Position numbers and translations under genes: made by a program
Notes under the pieces: model-generated
Database searches by the model: none
What the model saw: only the letters and a program-made list of their open reading frames with translations
What the model was told of the DNA's origin: nothing
In this document: positions 41,919 to 50,736 of the stretch, piece by piece
How positions within the stretch are numbered: position 1 is the stretch's first letter
Layout: each line of letters opens with the position of its first letter
NCBI GenBank assembly: GCA_963575655.1
Contig: CAUYTY010000111.1
Span: 36,207-100,206, forward strand
Direction: 5' to 3'
DNA length: 64,000 nucleotides
Source of the DNA: Gammaproteobacteria bacterium
GTDB taxonomy: Bacteria; Pseudomonadota; Gammaproteobacteria; CAIRSR01

Positions 41919-43621
41919 ATGAAGATCCGACGCTTTTTCGCACCCGACATTCGTCAGGCAATGCGTCTCGTGCGAGAGGCGCAGGGACCAGACGCAGTGA
42001 TCCTATCCAACCGTAAGGTAGAGGGCGGCGTTGAGATTGTGGCCGCGATGGACTTTGACGAGACGCAGCTTTCCTCCGTGGGCAAAGAGGTTGCGTCCCA
42101 AGAAGCACCGGCAGGGGCTGTGGCGGCACCGCAACCATCGGCGCGGACGGCGGCCCAGATCGGGATGTTTCAATCGGTAGCCCAGACTATTCCGGCCTCG
42201 AAGCCCGCAGCACAGAACATGCCCCGACCGGTGCCAACCGTCAAAACATCGGCGCCAGTGCAGAACAATGCTCCGCAGTCCAAGTCCTCGGCACTTGCGC
42301 AAAATGCCGCGTCGACGCCTAAATCTTCGGCGTTGATGCAGAATAACGCGTCGGCATCTAAGCCCTTGGCCATGGTACAGAACGCACCGGCAGCCAAATC
42401 GATGGCGGCAGCCGCAACCAAACCAGCGGCGGCCAGACTGGGGGGGGGGGCAAGCCTGCTACTTCCTCACCCTTCGCTGCCCCGGCTGCGACCGCCACTA
42501 CGCCGTCGCGTGTTCCTTCCTATAACCCGCCGGAGGCTCGTCTCCCCGTTGGTTCGACGTGGGCGGAGAGTAGCGATGACGACGTGGACACGGACGACCA
42601 GGACGTGACCTATGAGAGCGTTAACAGCCGGCGTTCTGGTACTGCCACTGCCCCCCGCGCTACGGACGCCCTCTGGGGTCAAGATCCGGTCATGGTCGAC
42701 ATGCGCCGCGAGCTAAAAGAGCTGCGGGGCCTGTTAGAGCATCAGTTGTCCGGGTTGGCTTGGTCGGAGACCACACGTCGCACCCCGGTTCAGGCGCGGT
42801 TGCTGCGTGCTCTTACCGAGCTGGGTCTGACCATGAGTTTGTCCAGAGAACTGGCTGGTGCGGTGTCTACGACTGGGGAATTTGACATAGCCTGGCGTCA
42901 CGCAATGGGCGTCTTGGCTGAGCGACTGACAATAGAAGAGGACGCCATCCTAGAGCAGGGGGGGGTGGTTGCCCTGGTGGGATCTACTGGGGTTGGCAAA
43001 ACGACCACGGTAGCCAAACTCGCTGCCCACTATGCCCTACGTCATGGTCGTGAGCGGGTTGCGCTGGTCACTACCGACGGTTATCGCATTGGTTCTCAGG
43101 AACAATTGCGCACCTTTGCGCGCATCCTGGGGGTGCCTATGCGGACGGTAGCCGATGCGGGGGAGCTGTCGGAGGCCCTGGAGGGGCTGGCCGATTGTGG
43201 GCTGGTACTGATCGATACGGCAGGTATGAGTCAGCGCGACCTTCGCCTTTCCGAGCAGTTCGCCACTTTGCGCGGAGCGGGACGAGAGATTCGTAGTTAT
43301 CTGGTCCTGTCCGCCATTACCCAGCGAGCTGGGCTCGAAGAGGTCGTCCGGGCTTTCAGTGAGATGAACGTAGCTGGTTGTATTCTGACCAAATTAGATG
43401 AGGCTGCCTCCCTGGGAGAAGTCCTCTCCGTGGTAGTACGCCACCAACTTCCCATCACCTACCTAGGGGTGGGTCAACGGGTCCCTGAAGACTTGCTTCC
43501 GGCCCGTGCCCACAATCTGGTTAGCCGGGCGGTAGCCCTGCTCCAACAACACGCGCCCGACATCGAAGAAGAAAGTTTGGCCATGGCCTTTGGGAGTACC
43601 CCTCGTTATGCCACCGTCTGA
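41919..43621 (+). CDS. flhF: Flagellar biosynthesis GTPase FlhF, with a G-run frameshift
   Basis: FlhF is an SRP-type GTPase that places the polar flagellum. The start is ATG 41919 (MKIRRFFAPDIRQAMRLVRE), the family N-terminus. Next comes a low-complexity linker of Ala, Ser, Lys and Gln (KSSAL-QN repeats). The G11 run at 42440-42450 breaks the frame; the other frame continues with GKPATSSPFAAPAAT, then the helical N domain (ARLLRALTELGLTMSLSREL), and the G domain with GSTGVGKTTTVAKLAAHYA, TTDGYRIGS, DTAGMSQRD and TKLDEA. With two Gs fewer or one more it is 566-567 residues. It overlaps flhG by 14 bases. Confidence 0.93.
42440..42450 (+). other. G11 run causing a frame break in flhF
   Basis: Eleven Gs follow CCAGACT. 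Nine or twelve Gs would join the N-terminal B domain to the linker GKPATSSP and the NG domain. The break falls in the low-complexity linker, so a small length change is tolerable for the protein but a frameshift is not. Confidence 0.88.
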
Positions 43622-44501
43622 GTCTGTTCAGGACCAAGCCGCCGGGCTTCGTCGTATGGTTCGTTCTAGCACTGAGCCGGTGCAGGTCATTACCGTCACG
43701 GGCGGTAAGGGTGGGGTCGGCAAGACCACCGTCAGCATCAATTTGGGCATGACCCTGGCCCAAGAAGGCCACAGTGTGATGATCTTCGATGCGGATCTGG
43801 GGCTTGCCAATGTCGACGTGCTACTCGGCCTACATCCACGTTACAACCTCTCCCACGTTCTCTCCGGGGAACGTACCCTAGAGGAAGTGGTGGTAGAAGG
43901 TCCACACGGAATACGCATCGTACCGGCCGCCTCGGGTATTCAACAGATGGCGGAGCTTTCCCCCAGTGAACACGCTGGACTGGTTCGCGCCTTCTCCGAG
44001 CTGTCGGTTCAGCCTGAGGTCCTCATTGTGGATACGGCGGCGGGTATCTCTGATGCCGTGATATGTTTCTCCAGCGCCGCCCAGCATGTCGTGGTGGTGG
44101 TCTGTGACGAGCCTGCGTCGATCACGGACGCCTACGCCCTCATCAAGATCCTGTCGCGCGAGCACGGTGTGGACCGTTTTCACATTGTGGCCAACATGGC
44201 GGACAGCCCCCAAGCAAGTCGCGAACTGTATGCCAAGTTGTGCCGAGTCACCGATCGCTTTCTGGATGTATTGTTGGAACTGGCAGGCAGTATTCCCCGT
44301 GACGATTCCCTCAGAAAGGCAATACAGCGTCAGCGGGCGGTGGTCGACCTCTTCCCTCGTTCTCAGTCCACCGCAGCCTTTAAAAAACTGGCGAAGATTG
44401 TCACGGGTTGGCCTACCCCCTCCAGCTCAGCCGGGCGCATCGAATTCTTTGTGGAACGGCTGATCAAACTAAGTCTCGACCGAAAGGAAACTGCAACATG
44501 A
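43608..44501 (+). CDS. flhG: Flagellar number regulator FlhG (FleN), MinD-like ATPase
   Basis: FlhG (297 aa) is a ParA/MinD-family ATPase that, with FlhF, controls flagellar number and stimulates FlhF GTPase activity. The N-terminal DQAAGLRRM motif is the FlhF-activating segment. The deviant Walker A GGKGGVGKTTVSINLG, the FDADLGLANVDVLLG block and VDTAAGIS (switch II) are intact. ATG 43608 lies inside the flhF end, and its TGA overlaps the fliA ATG (ATGA), so the three are translationally coupled. Confidence 0.96.
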   Translation: MPPSESVQDQAAGLRRMVRSSTEPVQVITVTGGKGGVGKTTVSINLGMTLAQEGHSVMIFDADLGLANVDVLLGLHPRYNLSHVLSGERTLEEVVVEGPHGIRIVPAASGIQQMAELSPSEHAGLVRAFSELSVQPEVLIVDTAAGISDAVICFSSAAQHVVVVVCDEPASITDAYALIKILSREHGVDRFHIVANMADSPQASRELYAKLCRVTDRFLDVLLELAGSIPRDDSLRKAIQRQRAVVDLFPRSQSTAAFKKLAKIVTGWPTPSSSAGRIEFFVERLIKLSLDRKETAT

Positions 44502-45229
44502 GCGGCGTGGCGAGCTACGTTATGACCCGCGAGGTCGACCAGGATACCGTCGTTACCTGGTACGCCCCCTTGGTAAAACGCATAGCGTACCACTTGCTTT
44601 CTCGACTACCTCCGAGTGTCCAGGCAGATGACCTGATCCAAGCTGGGATGATTGGGTTGTTGGAGGCGTCTCGAAATTACGACCCTACCCAGAAGGCAAG
44701 TTTTGAGACCTACGCTGGTATTCGTATCCGTGGCTCGATGTTGGACGAGATCCGACGTAGTGATTGGGCGCCGCGTTCGGTACATCGTAAGGCGCGTGAG
44801 GTGGCGGATGCCATCCACTGGGTAGAGTCGCGAACTGGACGTGACGCACGCGACCAAGAGGTCGCCGAATTTTTGGCGATCCCCCTGGATGAGTACCACC
44901 AAATCTTGCAGGATGCCAGTGGTCATCGCCTGCTTAGTTTGGAGGATATGGTGGGGAACGAGGATGGCGCTCTTCCCGAGCTACCCGACCACTCCGCCGG
45001 TCCCCTTGAACAACTAGAAGAAAATAATTTCCGTGCTGCTCTGGTGGAGGCTATCAACCATCTGCCAGAACGTGAGCGGCTTGTCATGTCGTTGTACTAC
45101 GACGATGAGCTTAACCTGCGCGAGATTGGAGTCATCCTCGGGGTGACCGAATCGCGTGTCAGTCAGATCCACAGCCAAGCCATGCTGCGCCTACGAGCTC
45201 GCCTCCACGACTGGACGCGAAGGAATTGA
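44498..45229 (+). CDS. fliA: RNA polymerase sigma factor for flagellar genes (sigma-28, FliA)
   Basis: FliA (243 aa) directs transcription of late flagellar and chemotaxis genes. Region 2 is seen in VQADDLIQAGMIGLLEASRNYDP, then FETYAGIRIRGSMLDEIR; region 3 in SVHRKAREVADAIHWVES; region 4 in LPERERLVMSLYYDDELNLREIGVILGVTESRVSQIHSQA. I choose ATG 44498, with AAAGGA just upstream and an ATGA overlap with flhG. The longer frame start at 44408 lies in flhG. The downstream spacer of about 100 bases leads to cheY. Confidence 0.96.
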   Translation: MSGVASYVMTREVDQDTVVTWYAPLVKRIAYHLLSRLPPSVQADDLIQAGMIGLLEASRNYDPTQKASFETYAGIRIRGSMLDEIRRSDWAPRSVHRKAREVADAIHWVESRTGRDARDQEVAEFLAIPLDEYHQILQDASGHRLLSLEDMVGNEDGALPELPDHSAGPLEQLEENNFRAALVEAINHLPERERLVMSLYYDDELNLREIGVILGVTESRVSQIHSQAMLRLRARLHDWTRRN

Positions 45230-45330
45230 GCGGGGTATAGTGGGCCTCGCGCAGGCCCCCAAACCGCCAGATGGGGCCATCTCCGGAGGATCGTCTCCTT
45301 TTCGGCGACTGGTGACAGAGGAATTCCCCC

Positions 45331-45717
45331 TTGGATAAAAATATGAAAATCCTCATCGTGGACGACTTTGCCACGATGCGGCGCATCATCAAGAATCTAC
45401 TCCGTGACCTCGGTTACGCGAATATCACCGAGGCAGATGATGGTAATAGTGCCCTACCTTTACTTCAGACCGGAAACTTTGACTTCTTGGTGACCGACTG
45501 GAACATGCCCGGGATGCCGGGTATTGAGTTACTCAAGGCAGTACGTTCCACGCCAAAAACTGCCAAGTTGCCGGTGTTGATGGTTACTGCAGAGTCCAAA
45601 CGCGAGCAAATCATCGCGGCCGCTCAGGCGGGGGTGAACGGCTACATCGTCAAACCTTTCAATGCCGTCACCCTCAAAGAGAAGATCGACAAGATCTTTG
45701 AACGTCTCCAAGGCTGA
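45331..45717 (+). CDS. cheY: Chemotaxis response regulator CheY
   Basis: CheY (128 aa) is a single receiver domain that, when phosphorylated by CheA, binds the flagellar switch. The acidic pair D11-D12, phospho-acceptor D56 ([10 protein letters not shown]), Thr in MVTAES and Lys in IVKPFNA are intact. A TTG start at 45331 is favoured because AGAGGA (45317-45322) is 8 bases upstream; ATG 45343 would be 20 bases away and would give MKILIVDD. cheZ follows after 23 bases. Confidence 0.96.
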   Translation: MDKNMKILIVDDFATMRRIIKNLLRDLGYANITEADDGNSALPLLQTGNFDFLVTDWNMPGMPGIELLKAVRSTPKTAKLPVLMVTAESKREQIIAAAQAGVNGYIVKPFNAVTLKEKIDKIFERLQG

Positions 45718-45740
45718 GTTCGGCGAGGAACCACCCATTT

Positions 45741-46502
45741 ATGGAACATGCCGACCAGAGCCAATGGCTCGCCCGCGCCCAATTGCTGGCAGAACACATC
45801 CAGCAGGGGAATGACGATGAGGTCAATCGTCTGCTGGATGAGATTTCCCGAAACCGGGAACAGATGTTGTTCCAGGAATTGGGCAAGCTCACTAGGGAAT
45901 TTCACAACGCCCTCAACGGCTTCCGTCTCGATGCCAAGATCTCCCAGCTTGCTCAGGAAAATATCCCAGACGCCAAGCAACGCCTGAATTACGTCATTGT
46001 TATGACGGAACAGGCGGCTACTCGAACCCTGGTCGCAGTGGAAGGTAGCCTCCCGCTATGCGAGAGAATCGCCACTCAGGCGCGGGCGCTTCGTGAGCAG
46101 TGGTTGCGCTTTACACAACGGACCTTGACCTCCGCTGATTTTCGCAATCTAAGTCGTGATCTGGAGAGCTTTTTAGACCGCACTGCGGAGGATAGTGACC
46201 GCGTTCGAGACAACCTCTCGGAAGTCTTGATGGCTCAAGACTTCCAGGACATTACCGGTCAGATATTGCAGCGTGTGATCCGGCTAGTGAACGAGATGGA
46301 GGAGCACCTGGTACGACTCGTGAAGGGGTCATCGGGTCATCGTGTTCGCGAGGTCTCCGCTCAGCCATCGCAGCAGGAGCAGATTGAGGAATCTACAGTG
46401 GCCGCCCATGGTCCTTACGTTCCTGGTACCGATGTCGTCGAGGAAGAGGTGATCCATAGTCAGGATGACGTCGATGCCCTGTTGTCCAGCCTGGGCTTCT
46501 AG
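45741..46502 (+). CDS. cheZ: Protein phosphatase CheZ
   Basis: CheZ (253 aa) dephosphorylates CheY-P to end the tumble or reversal signal. It is a long helical protein. The catalytic segment LMAQDFQDITGQILQRVIRLVNEME contains the conserved Asp/Gln pair. The flexible linker ends in the CheY-binding C-terminal helix DDVDALLSSLGF, intact. The order flhF-flhG-fliA-cheY-cheZ is standard in polar-flagellated gammaproteobacteria; cheA and cheB would normally follow but are not here. Confidence 0.96.
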   Translation: MEHADQSQWLARAQLLAEHIQQGNDDEVNRLLDEISRNREQMLFQELGKLTREFHNALNGFRLDAKISQLAQENIPDAKQRLNYVIVMTEQAATRTLVAVEGSLPLCERIATQARALREQWLRFTQRTLTSADFRNLSRDLESFLDRTAEDSDRVRDNLSEVLMAQDFQDITGQILQRVIRLVNEMEEHLVRLVKGSSGHRVREVSAQPSQQEQIEESTVAAHGPYVPGTDVVEEEVIHSQDDVDALLSSLGF

Positions 46503-47069
46503 CGTTTTATTGGATGGTGTTTTCAATTGTCTGATAAGACAGAGCTTTCTACGACCTACCTCGCTTCACTTCCTATCGGTTGTTCTTCGGCGGTCGGGTT
46601 GAGTCTCAAATTGATTGAAACTCGCGGAAGGGTTTTCGCTAGTTCAATCAATTTGGGCGTCGTGCGACTGTGACGCATATCTGCCCAAGTTGCTACCTAA
46701 ATAGCGAATGGTGTAGCTATCTAGGTGCTCAACCACTTCTAAAACGTACCGTTACGTCGATGGCTTGTAAGGTAACTCTCGGTAAATAACCTACCAGCCC
46801 ACCTCTCCAATGGTTGCGCAGAAGAAGGGGCCATGAGCGGTCCCTCTGTGATTTATTTTCCGGGAGTTGCCTAGCGCATTTTTATTTTGAGTGTACGGTA
46901 TACCAGTCCCACAGAATGCGAAAATTGTCTGCGTGAGATCGGAGGTATCGTACAAGAAAAATGAAACCGCTCTAGGTGCTTGCATTAAGTAAATGGCGTG
47001 CCGTGGATTAAAATAGATAGTTGTACTTCGCTGTTGCGAAGTGGGTGATTAACGAAACGAGGGGAGCGT
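46503..47069. other. Intergenic region with an inverted repeat
   Basis: No gene is convincing here. CAAATTGATTGAA (46607-46619) pairs perfectly with 46643-46655, a 13-bp stem around a 23-base loop, not followed by Ts. The motif CCAAGTTGCTACCTA at 46685-46699 recurs at 52892-52906. It marks the break after the chemotaxis genes. Confidence 0.6.
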
Positions 47070-48860
47070 GTGGCGGTTACCGATCCGGCCGAGGCTCGGC
47101 CAAATCAGCGACTAGTGCTCAGTGAGACCCTCGACGACTTAGTCGCCGATGGTGTGATTGGGTCCCAGGCCGCTCAGAATCTGCTCCGTACCGTGACCGC
47201 GAAGGAACGCGAAGACCGTCACGTCTTGGAGATTATCGCCACAGCAAAACTGCACCACGCCAAGTCTCCCAAGCGCGTTTTGACTCTCGAAGAATTAACC
47301 TTCTGGTTGGCTCAACGCGCTGGGTTTGATTATTTGCGTATTGACCCACTCAAGATTGACGCCCCCAGTATTGGTAGCGTGGTGAGTACGGCTTACGCCG
47401 CTTGGAATCGCATCCTGCCGGTCCTCGTAACCCCGGAACGGGTCGTCTTCGCAACCTCTGAACCCTACCTTACCGATTGGATCGACGAGATTCGCCCGGT
47501 CATTAAGCGCGACATCGTGTGTGTGGTTGCCAATCCTCTGGATATTGAGCGCTATCGCAAGGAATTTTTTGGGGTGTCCAACTCGGTTAAGGGAGCGACC
47601 GCAGAACCAGACGATACCTCCTGGCGTGGTATGAATAATCTTGAGGCCCTGGTGGAACTCGGTAAGTCCGGGACCTTGGACGCCAACGATAGTCATATCG
47701 TTCATATTGTTGATTGGTTGTTGCAATATGCCTTTGATCAACGCGCGAGCGATATTCACATGGAGCCGCGTCGTGATGTGGGAAATATCCGTTTCCGCAT
47801 CGATGGGATTATGCACCCGGTCTATCAGGTTCCTGCCAAGGTTATGGCCGCGTTGACCAGCCGGGTCAAGATCCTCGGGCGTATGGATGTGGCCGAGAAG
47901 CGTCGTCCCCAGGACGGACGCATCAAGACCCGTACCAAGGATGGACGCGAGTTGGATATGCGCCTCTCGACCATGCCCACCGCTTTTGGTGAGAAATTGG
48001 TCATGCGCATCTTTAACCCGGATGTTCTACTCAAAGACTTTTCCTCCCTGGGATTCGGGTCTGAGGATGTCGAACACTGGAAGGATATGGTCAAACAACC
48101 GCATGGGATTATCCTGGTAACCGGCCCTACCGGGTCGGGGAAGACTACGACCCTCTATTCCACACTCAAGACCCTCGCCACACCGCAGGTCAATGTCTGT
48201 ACCGTCGAAGACCCTATCGAGATGGTGGAGCCAGCCTTTAATCAGATGCAGGTTCAGCACAATATCGGCCTTGATTTCGCGAGCGGCATCCGTACCCTGA
48301 TGCGTCAGGACCCCGACAGTATCATGGTCGGCGAGATCCGCGACCGTGAGACCGCCGATATGGCGGTACAGGCATCGTTGACCGGTCACCTGGTACTATC
48401 CACCCTGCATACCAACGACACCCCCTCCGCCATTACGCGGCTCCTGGACATCGGGGTGCCTCACTACCTGATAAAAGCGACCGTCATCGGGGTTGTTGCC
48501 CAACGCCTGGTGCGTACCCTGTGTCCCCACTGTCGACAACAGAAGATGACCGATGTTGGCGTGTGGGAGTCGTTGACCCATCCCTGGCCGCTTCCCATCC
48601 CGCTGACCTTGGCCGCCCCCCAGGGATGCGCGGAGTGTCGTCATACTGGTTACCATGGACGCATTGGGCTCTACGAGATGTTGGTCATGGACCAGGAGAT
48701 TCGCAACCTGATTACCTCCGATTTTGATGAAACTCCCCTGCGGCATCTGGCCTACCGCAAGGGGCTCAAGCCGCTGCGCATCGGTGGGGCCATGAAGGTG
48801 CTTGAGGGAGTAACCAGCCTGGATGAGGTTCTTCAGGTGGCCCCGATTCGGATGGATTGA
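47070..48860 (+). CDS. GspE/PilB-type secretion or type IV pilus assembly ATPase
   Basis: This is a hexameric traffic ATPase (596 aa) powering pilus extension or type II secretion. The N-terminal GspE_N-like region is followed by the NTD/CTD core with GPTGSGKTTTLYSTLK (Walker A), EDPIEM (Asp box), LMRQDPDSIMVGEIRDRETADMA (Walker B) and LSTLHTND (His box). A tetracysteine zinc motif is seen in CPHC..CAEC. GTG 47070 has GAGGGGAG just upstream. No other pilus or secretion genes are linked, so PilB, GspE and MshE-type roles cannot be separated. Confidence 0.9.
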   Translation: MAVTDPAEARPNQRLVLSETLDDLVADGVIGSQAAQNLLRTVTAKEREDRHVLEIIATAKLHHAKSPKRVLTLEELTFWLAQRAGFDYLRIDPLKIDAPSIGSVVSTAYAAWNRILPVLVTPERVVFATSEPYLTDWIDEIRPVIKRDIVCVVANPLDIERYRKEFFGVSNSVKGATAEPDDTSWRGMNNLEALVELGKSGTLDANDSHIVHIVDWLLQYAFDQRASDIHMEPRRDVGNIRFRIDGIMHPVYQVPAKVMAALTSRVKILGRMDVAEKRRPQDGRIKTRTKDGRELDMRLSTMPTAFGEKLVMRIFNPDVLLKDFSSLGFGSEDVEHWKDMVKQPHGIILVTGPTGSGKTTTLYSTLKTLATPQVNVCTVEDPIEMVEPAFNQMQVQHNIGLDFASGIRTLMRQDPDSIMVGEIRDRETADMAVQASLTGHLVLSTLHTNDTPSAITRLLDIGVPHYLIKATVIGVVAQRLVRTLCPHCRQQKMTDVGVWESLTHPWPLPIPLTLAAPQGCAECRHTGYHGRIGLYEMLVMDQEIRNLITSDFDETPLRHLAYRKGLKPLRIGGAMKVLEGVTSLDEVLQVAPIRMD

Positions 48861-48902
48861 TGATTGGCGGGATGATGTGGTGTGTATCGTTGTTGCTGTT
48901 TT

Positions 48903-48917
48903 TGGTAGAGTGAATGC
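48903..48917 (+). promoter_or_regulatory. Shared promoter-like motif upstream of the DUF3334 gene
   Basis: This is the second copy of TGGTAGAGTGAATGC (see 41645-41659). It lies about 93 bases before the DUF3334 start. It could be an extended -10 element. Confidence 0.35.
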
Positions 48918-49009
48918 TTTGGCGCTGCTGGTTCAGGATTACGGCAAAACTCAATGCCTTGATTCTTGAGCAAGTCTTGACGATTTATGAATAACTCTGG
49001 AATTCTCCC

Positions 49010-49723
49010 ATGACCATAACGAAATCAAGTGATGATGTCGTACTGAGCACAGAAGATGTATTGCTGACCTTGTGTAATTCGGTGGTGAGTGTGTTGACGG
49101 CGGCAACCCATCGTCAAGTTCGCTTTTCAGGCATGGTGCAACGCATCACCAAAACCTGTCTCAAGCCTGACATCGGTTGCTTTGTGTTATTCGATGGGGG
49201 ATTTTCTGGCCTAGTGGTAATTAATTTCTCTGCGGCGGCGGCGATGGAGTTGTATGAGACCTATATGGTTAGCATGGGGCTACCCAAGGAGGATTTGGCC
49301 ATTTCTCATACCTCGGACGAGGTTAGTAATGTCATGGGCGAGTTGATGAATCAGATTGTTGGGAGTTTTACCGTCAAGGTGGGACGCGAGCTACAGACGC
49401 AGATTACTCAGAATCAGCCCAAGATGTTGGCTTTGAATAAACAAGTAATCATCAGTGTCGATACCAATCTGGAAAGTCCTGAACTACGCAGGGTAACCTT
49501 CTTCACTGCCAAGAACAATATCTTCTACCTAGAATTGGCAATGGATAAAATTGAATTCATCAAACTGCACAATGAAGGAATTGTAGAAGAGGTCGACCCT
49601 GATACCTTAATTGCCCAGACCAATAATGAGTCTAGAAATGGTGATTGGGAGGTGCAATTGACCAATGATGAACAGCATGAACAGAATGAGCAGGATGACC
49701 TGTTTGATTCTCTCGGTATCTGA
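49010..49723 (+). CDS. DUF3334 family protein (CheX-like fold, chemotaxis/motility-associated)
   Basis: The protein has 237 residues and closely follows the DUF3334 family seen in Vibrio, Shewanella and relatives. The blocks VQRITKTCLKPDIGCFVLFDGGFSGLVVINFS, LAISHTSDEVSNVMGELMNQIVGSFT and QITQNQPKMLALNKQ are the ones I recall for that family. The region ISHTSDEVSNVMGELMNQIVG resembles the E-x2-N helix of CheC/CheX phosphatases. The acidic tail ends DDLFDSLGI, like the CheZ/FliM-type peptides that bind CheY. A link to CheY signalling is an inference supported by the nearby cheYZ. Confidence 0.75.
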   Translation: MTITKSSDDVVLSTEDVLLTLCNSVVSVLTAATHRQVRFSGMVQRITKTCLKPDIGCFVLFDGGFSGLVVINFSAAAAMELYETYMVSMGLPKEDLAISHTSDEVSNVMGELMNQIVGSFTVKVGRELQTQITQNQPKMLALNKQVIISVDTNLESPELRRVTFFTAKNNIFYLELAMDKIEFIKLHNEGIVEEVDPDTLIAQTNNESRNGDWEVQLTNDEQHEQNEQDDLFDSLGI

Positions 49724-49810
49724 AGTAATACGAAATAACCCAGGTTGATGGGACGATGCTTAGCTAGGTTCCATCGGGATAACTGGTTTTCTTGTAATTG
49801 TTAATTCCCC

Positions 49811-49868
49811 CCTGGGAGTGCGAGCGTCTCGCTCGCTTTCTTACGGCCAAGATGGCTGTGCTCCCAGG
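49811..49868. repeat. Cloverleaf-like element with nested inverted repeats
   Basis: Outer arms CCTGGGAG (49811-49818) and CTCCCAGG (49861-49868) enclose a perfect 7-bp hairpin GCGAGCG-TCT-CGCTCGC (49820-49836) and a small GCCA-AGA-TGGC hairpin. This looks like a REP/BIME-type intergenic element. It lies about 50 bases before cbbQ and could affect cbbQ mRNA. Confidence 0.75.
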
Positions 49869-49920
49869 AGAATCTGAATGATTACCCTCTCTTTGTGGTA
49901 AATGTTGCTTCCCACCTATA

Positions 49921-50733
49921 ATGAACGCACGTATCCTGGTACCGGAAAAGCATTTTATTGAGGTTGAGCCTTATTACGAGGCTGTGCATCAGGAAGTCGC
50001 TATTTTTGAGGCGGCCTATCGTAATCAATTGCCAGTGTTGCTCAAGGGACCGACGGGGTGTGGCAAAACCCGTTTCATGGAATATATGGCATGGCGGTTG
50101 AAACGCCCGCTGATTACGGTGTCGTGCCACGACGATCTTACCGCATCGGATTTGGTGGGACGTTACCTGGTCAAAGGCGGCGAAACAGTATGGGTGGACG
50201 GTCCACTTACCCGAGCAGTGCGCGTTGGTGCAATTTGTTACCTCGATGAGATTGTCGAGGCACGTAAAGACACCATGGTAGTTATTCATCCACTAGCCGA
50301 CGATCGCCGTGTGCTCCCCATGGAAAAACTCGGACAATTGTTGGAGGCGAACGAAAGTTTCTGTCTTGCCGTATCCTACAACCCTGGTTACCAATCGGTA
50401 CTCAAGGATCTCAAACAATCCACGCGGCAACGTTTCGTCGCGCTGGAATTCGATTACCCTAATGCCGAACTTGAGGCACGGATTGTCGGTAAGGAATCGG
50501 GCGTAGATGGCGCGACCGCCGATAAACTGGTGAAATTCGCCCACATGACCCGTAATCTCAAAGGCAATGGCCTCGAAGAAGGCGCATCGACTCGTCTCCT
50601 GGTTCATGCTTGCAAACTCATTGCCTCCGGCGTATCTCCGGTCTTTGCCTGTCAATCCGCTATTGCCCAAGCCGTTACTGACGATAGCGAAATGCTTAAA
50701 GCAATGCGTGAGCTTTCCAGTAGCCTGTTCTGA
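49921..50733 (+). CDS. cbbQ: Rubisco activase AAA+ ATPase CbbQ (MoxR family)
   Basis: CbbQ (270 aa) is a hexameric MoxR-class AAA+ ATPase that, with CbbO, removes inhibitory sugar phosphates from Rubisco. Walker A is GPTGCGKT, Walker B is CYLDEI, and the segment [30 protein letters not shown] is typical of the CbbQ/NorQ group. cbbO begins 4 bases after the stop. The best alternative is NorQ/NirQ, which activates NO reductase. No norCB or Rubisco gene is in the window, so the CbbQ name rests on overall similarity. Confidence 0.85.
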   Translation: MNARILVPEKHFIEVEPYYEAVHQEVAIFEAAYRNQLPVLLKGPTGCGKTRFMEYMAWRLKRPLITVSCHDDLTASDLVGRYLVKGGETVWVDGPLTRAVRVGAICYLDEIVEARKDTMVVIHPLADDRRVLPMEKLGQLLEANESFCLAVSYNPGYQSVLKDLKQSTRQRFVALEFDYPNAELEARIVGKESGVDGATADKLVKFAHMTRNLKGNGLEEGASTRLLVHACKLIASGVSPVFACQSAIAQAVTDDSEMLKAMRELSSSLF

Positions 50734-50736
50734 GTA

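Noticed and set aside
46791..46985. Minus-strand frame of 64 codons between cheZ and the GspE/PilB-type gene
   Set aside because: No ribosome-binding site or recognisable motif; surrounding DNA looks like repeat-bearing intergenic sequence.
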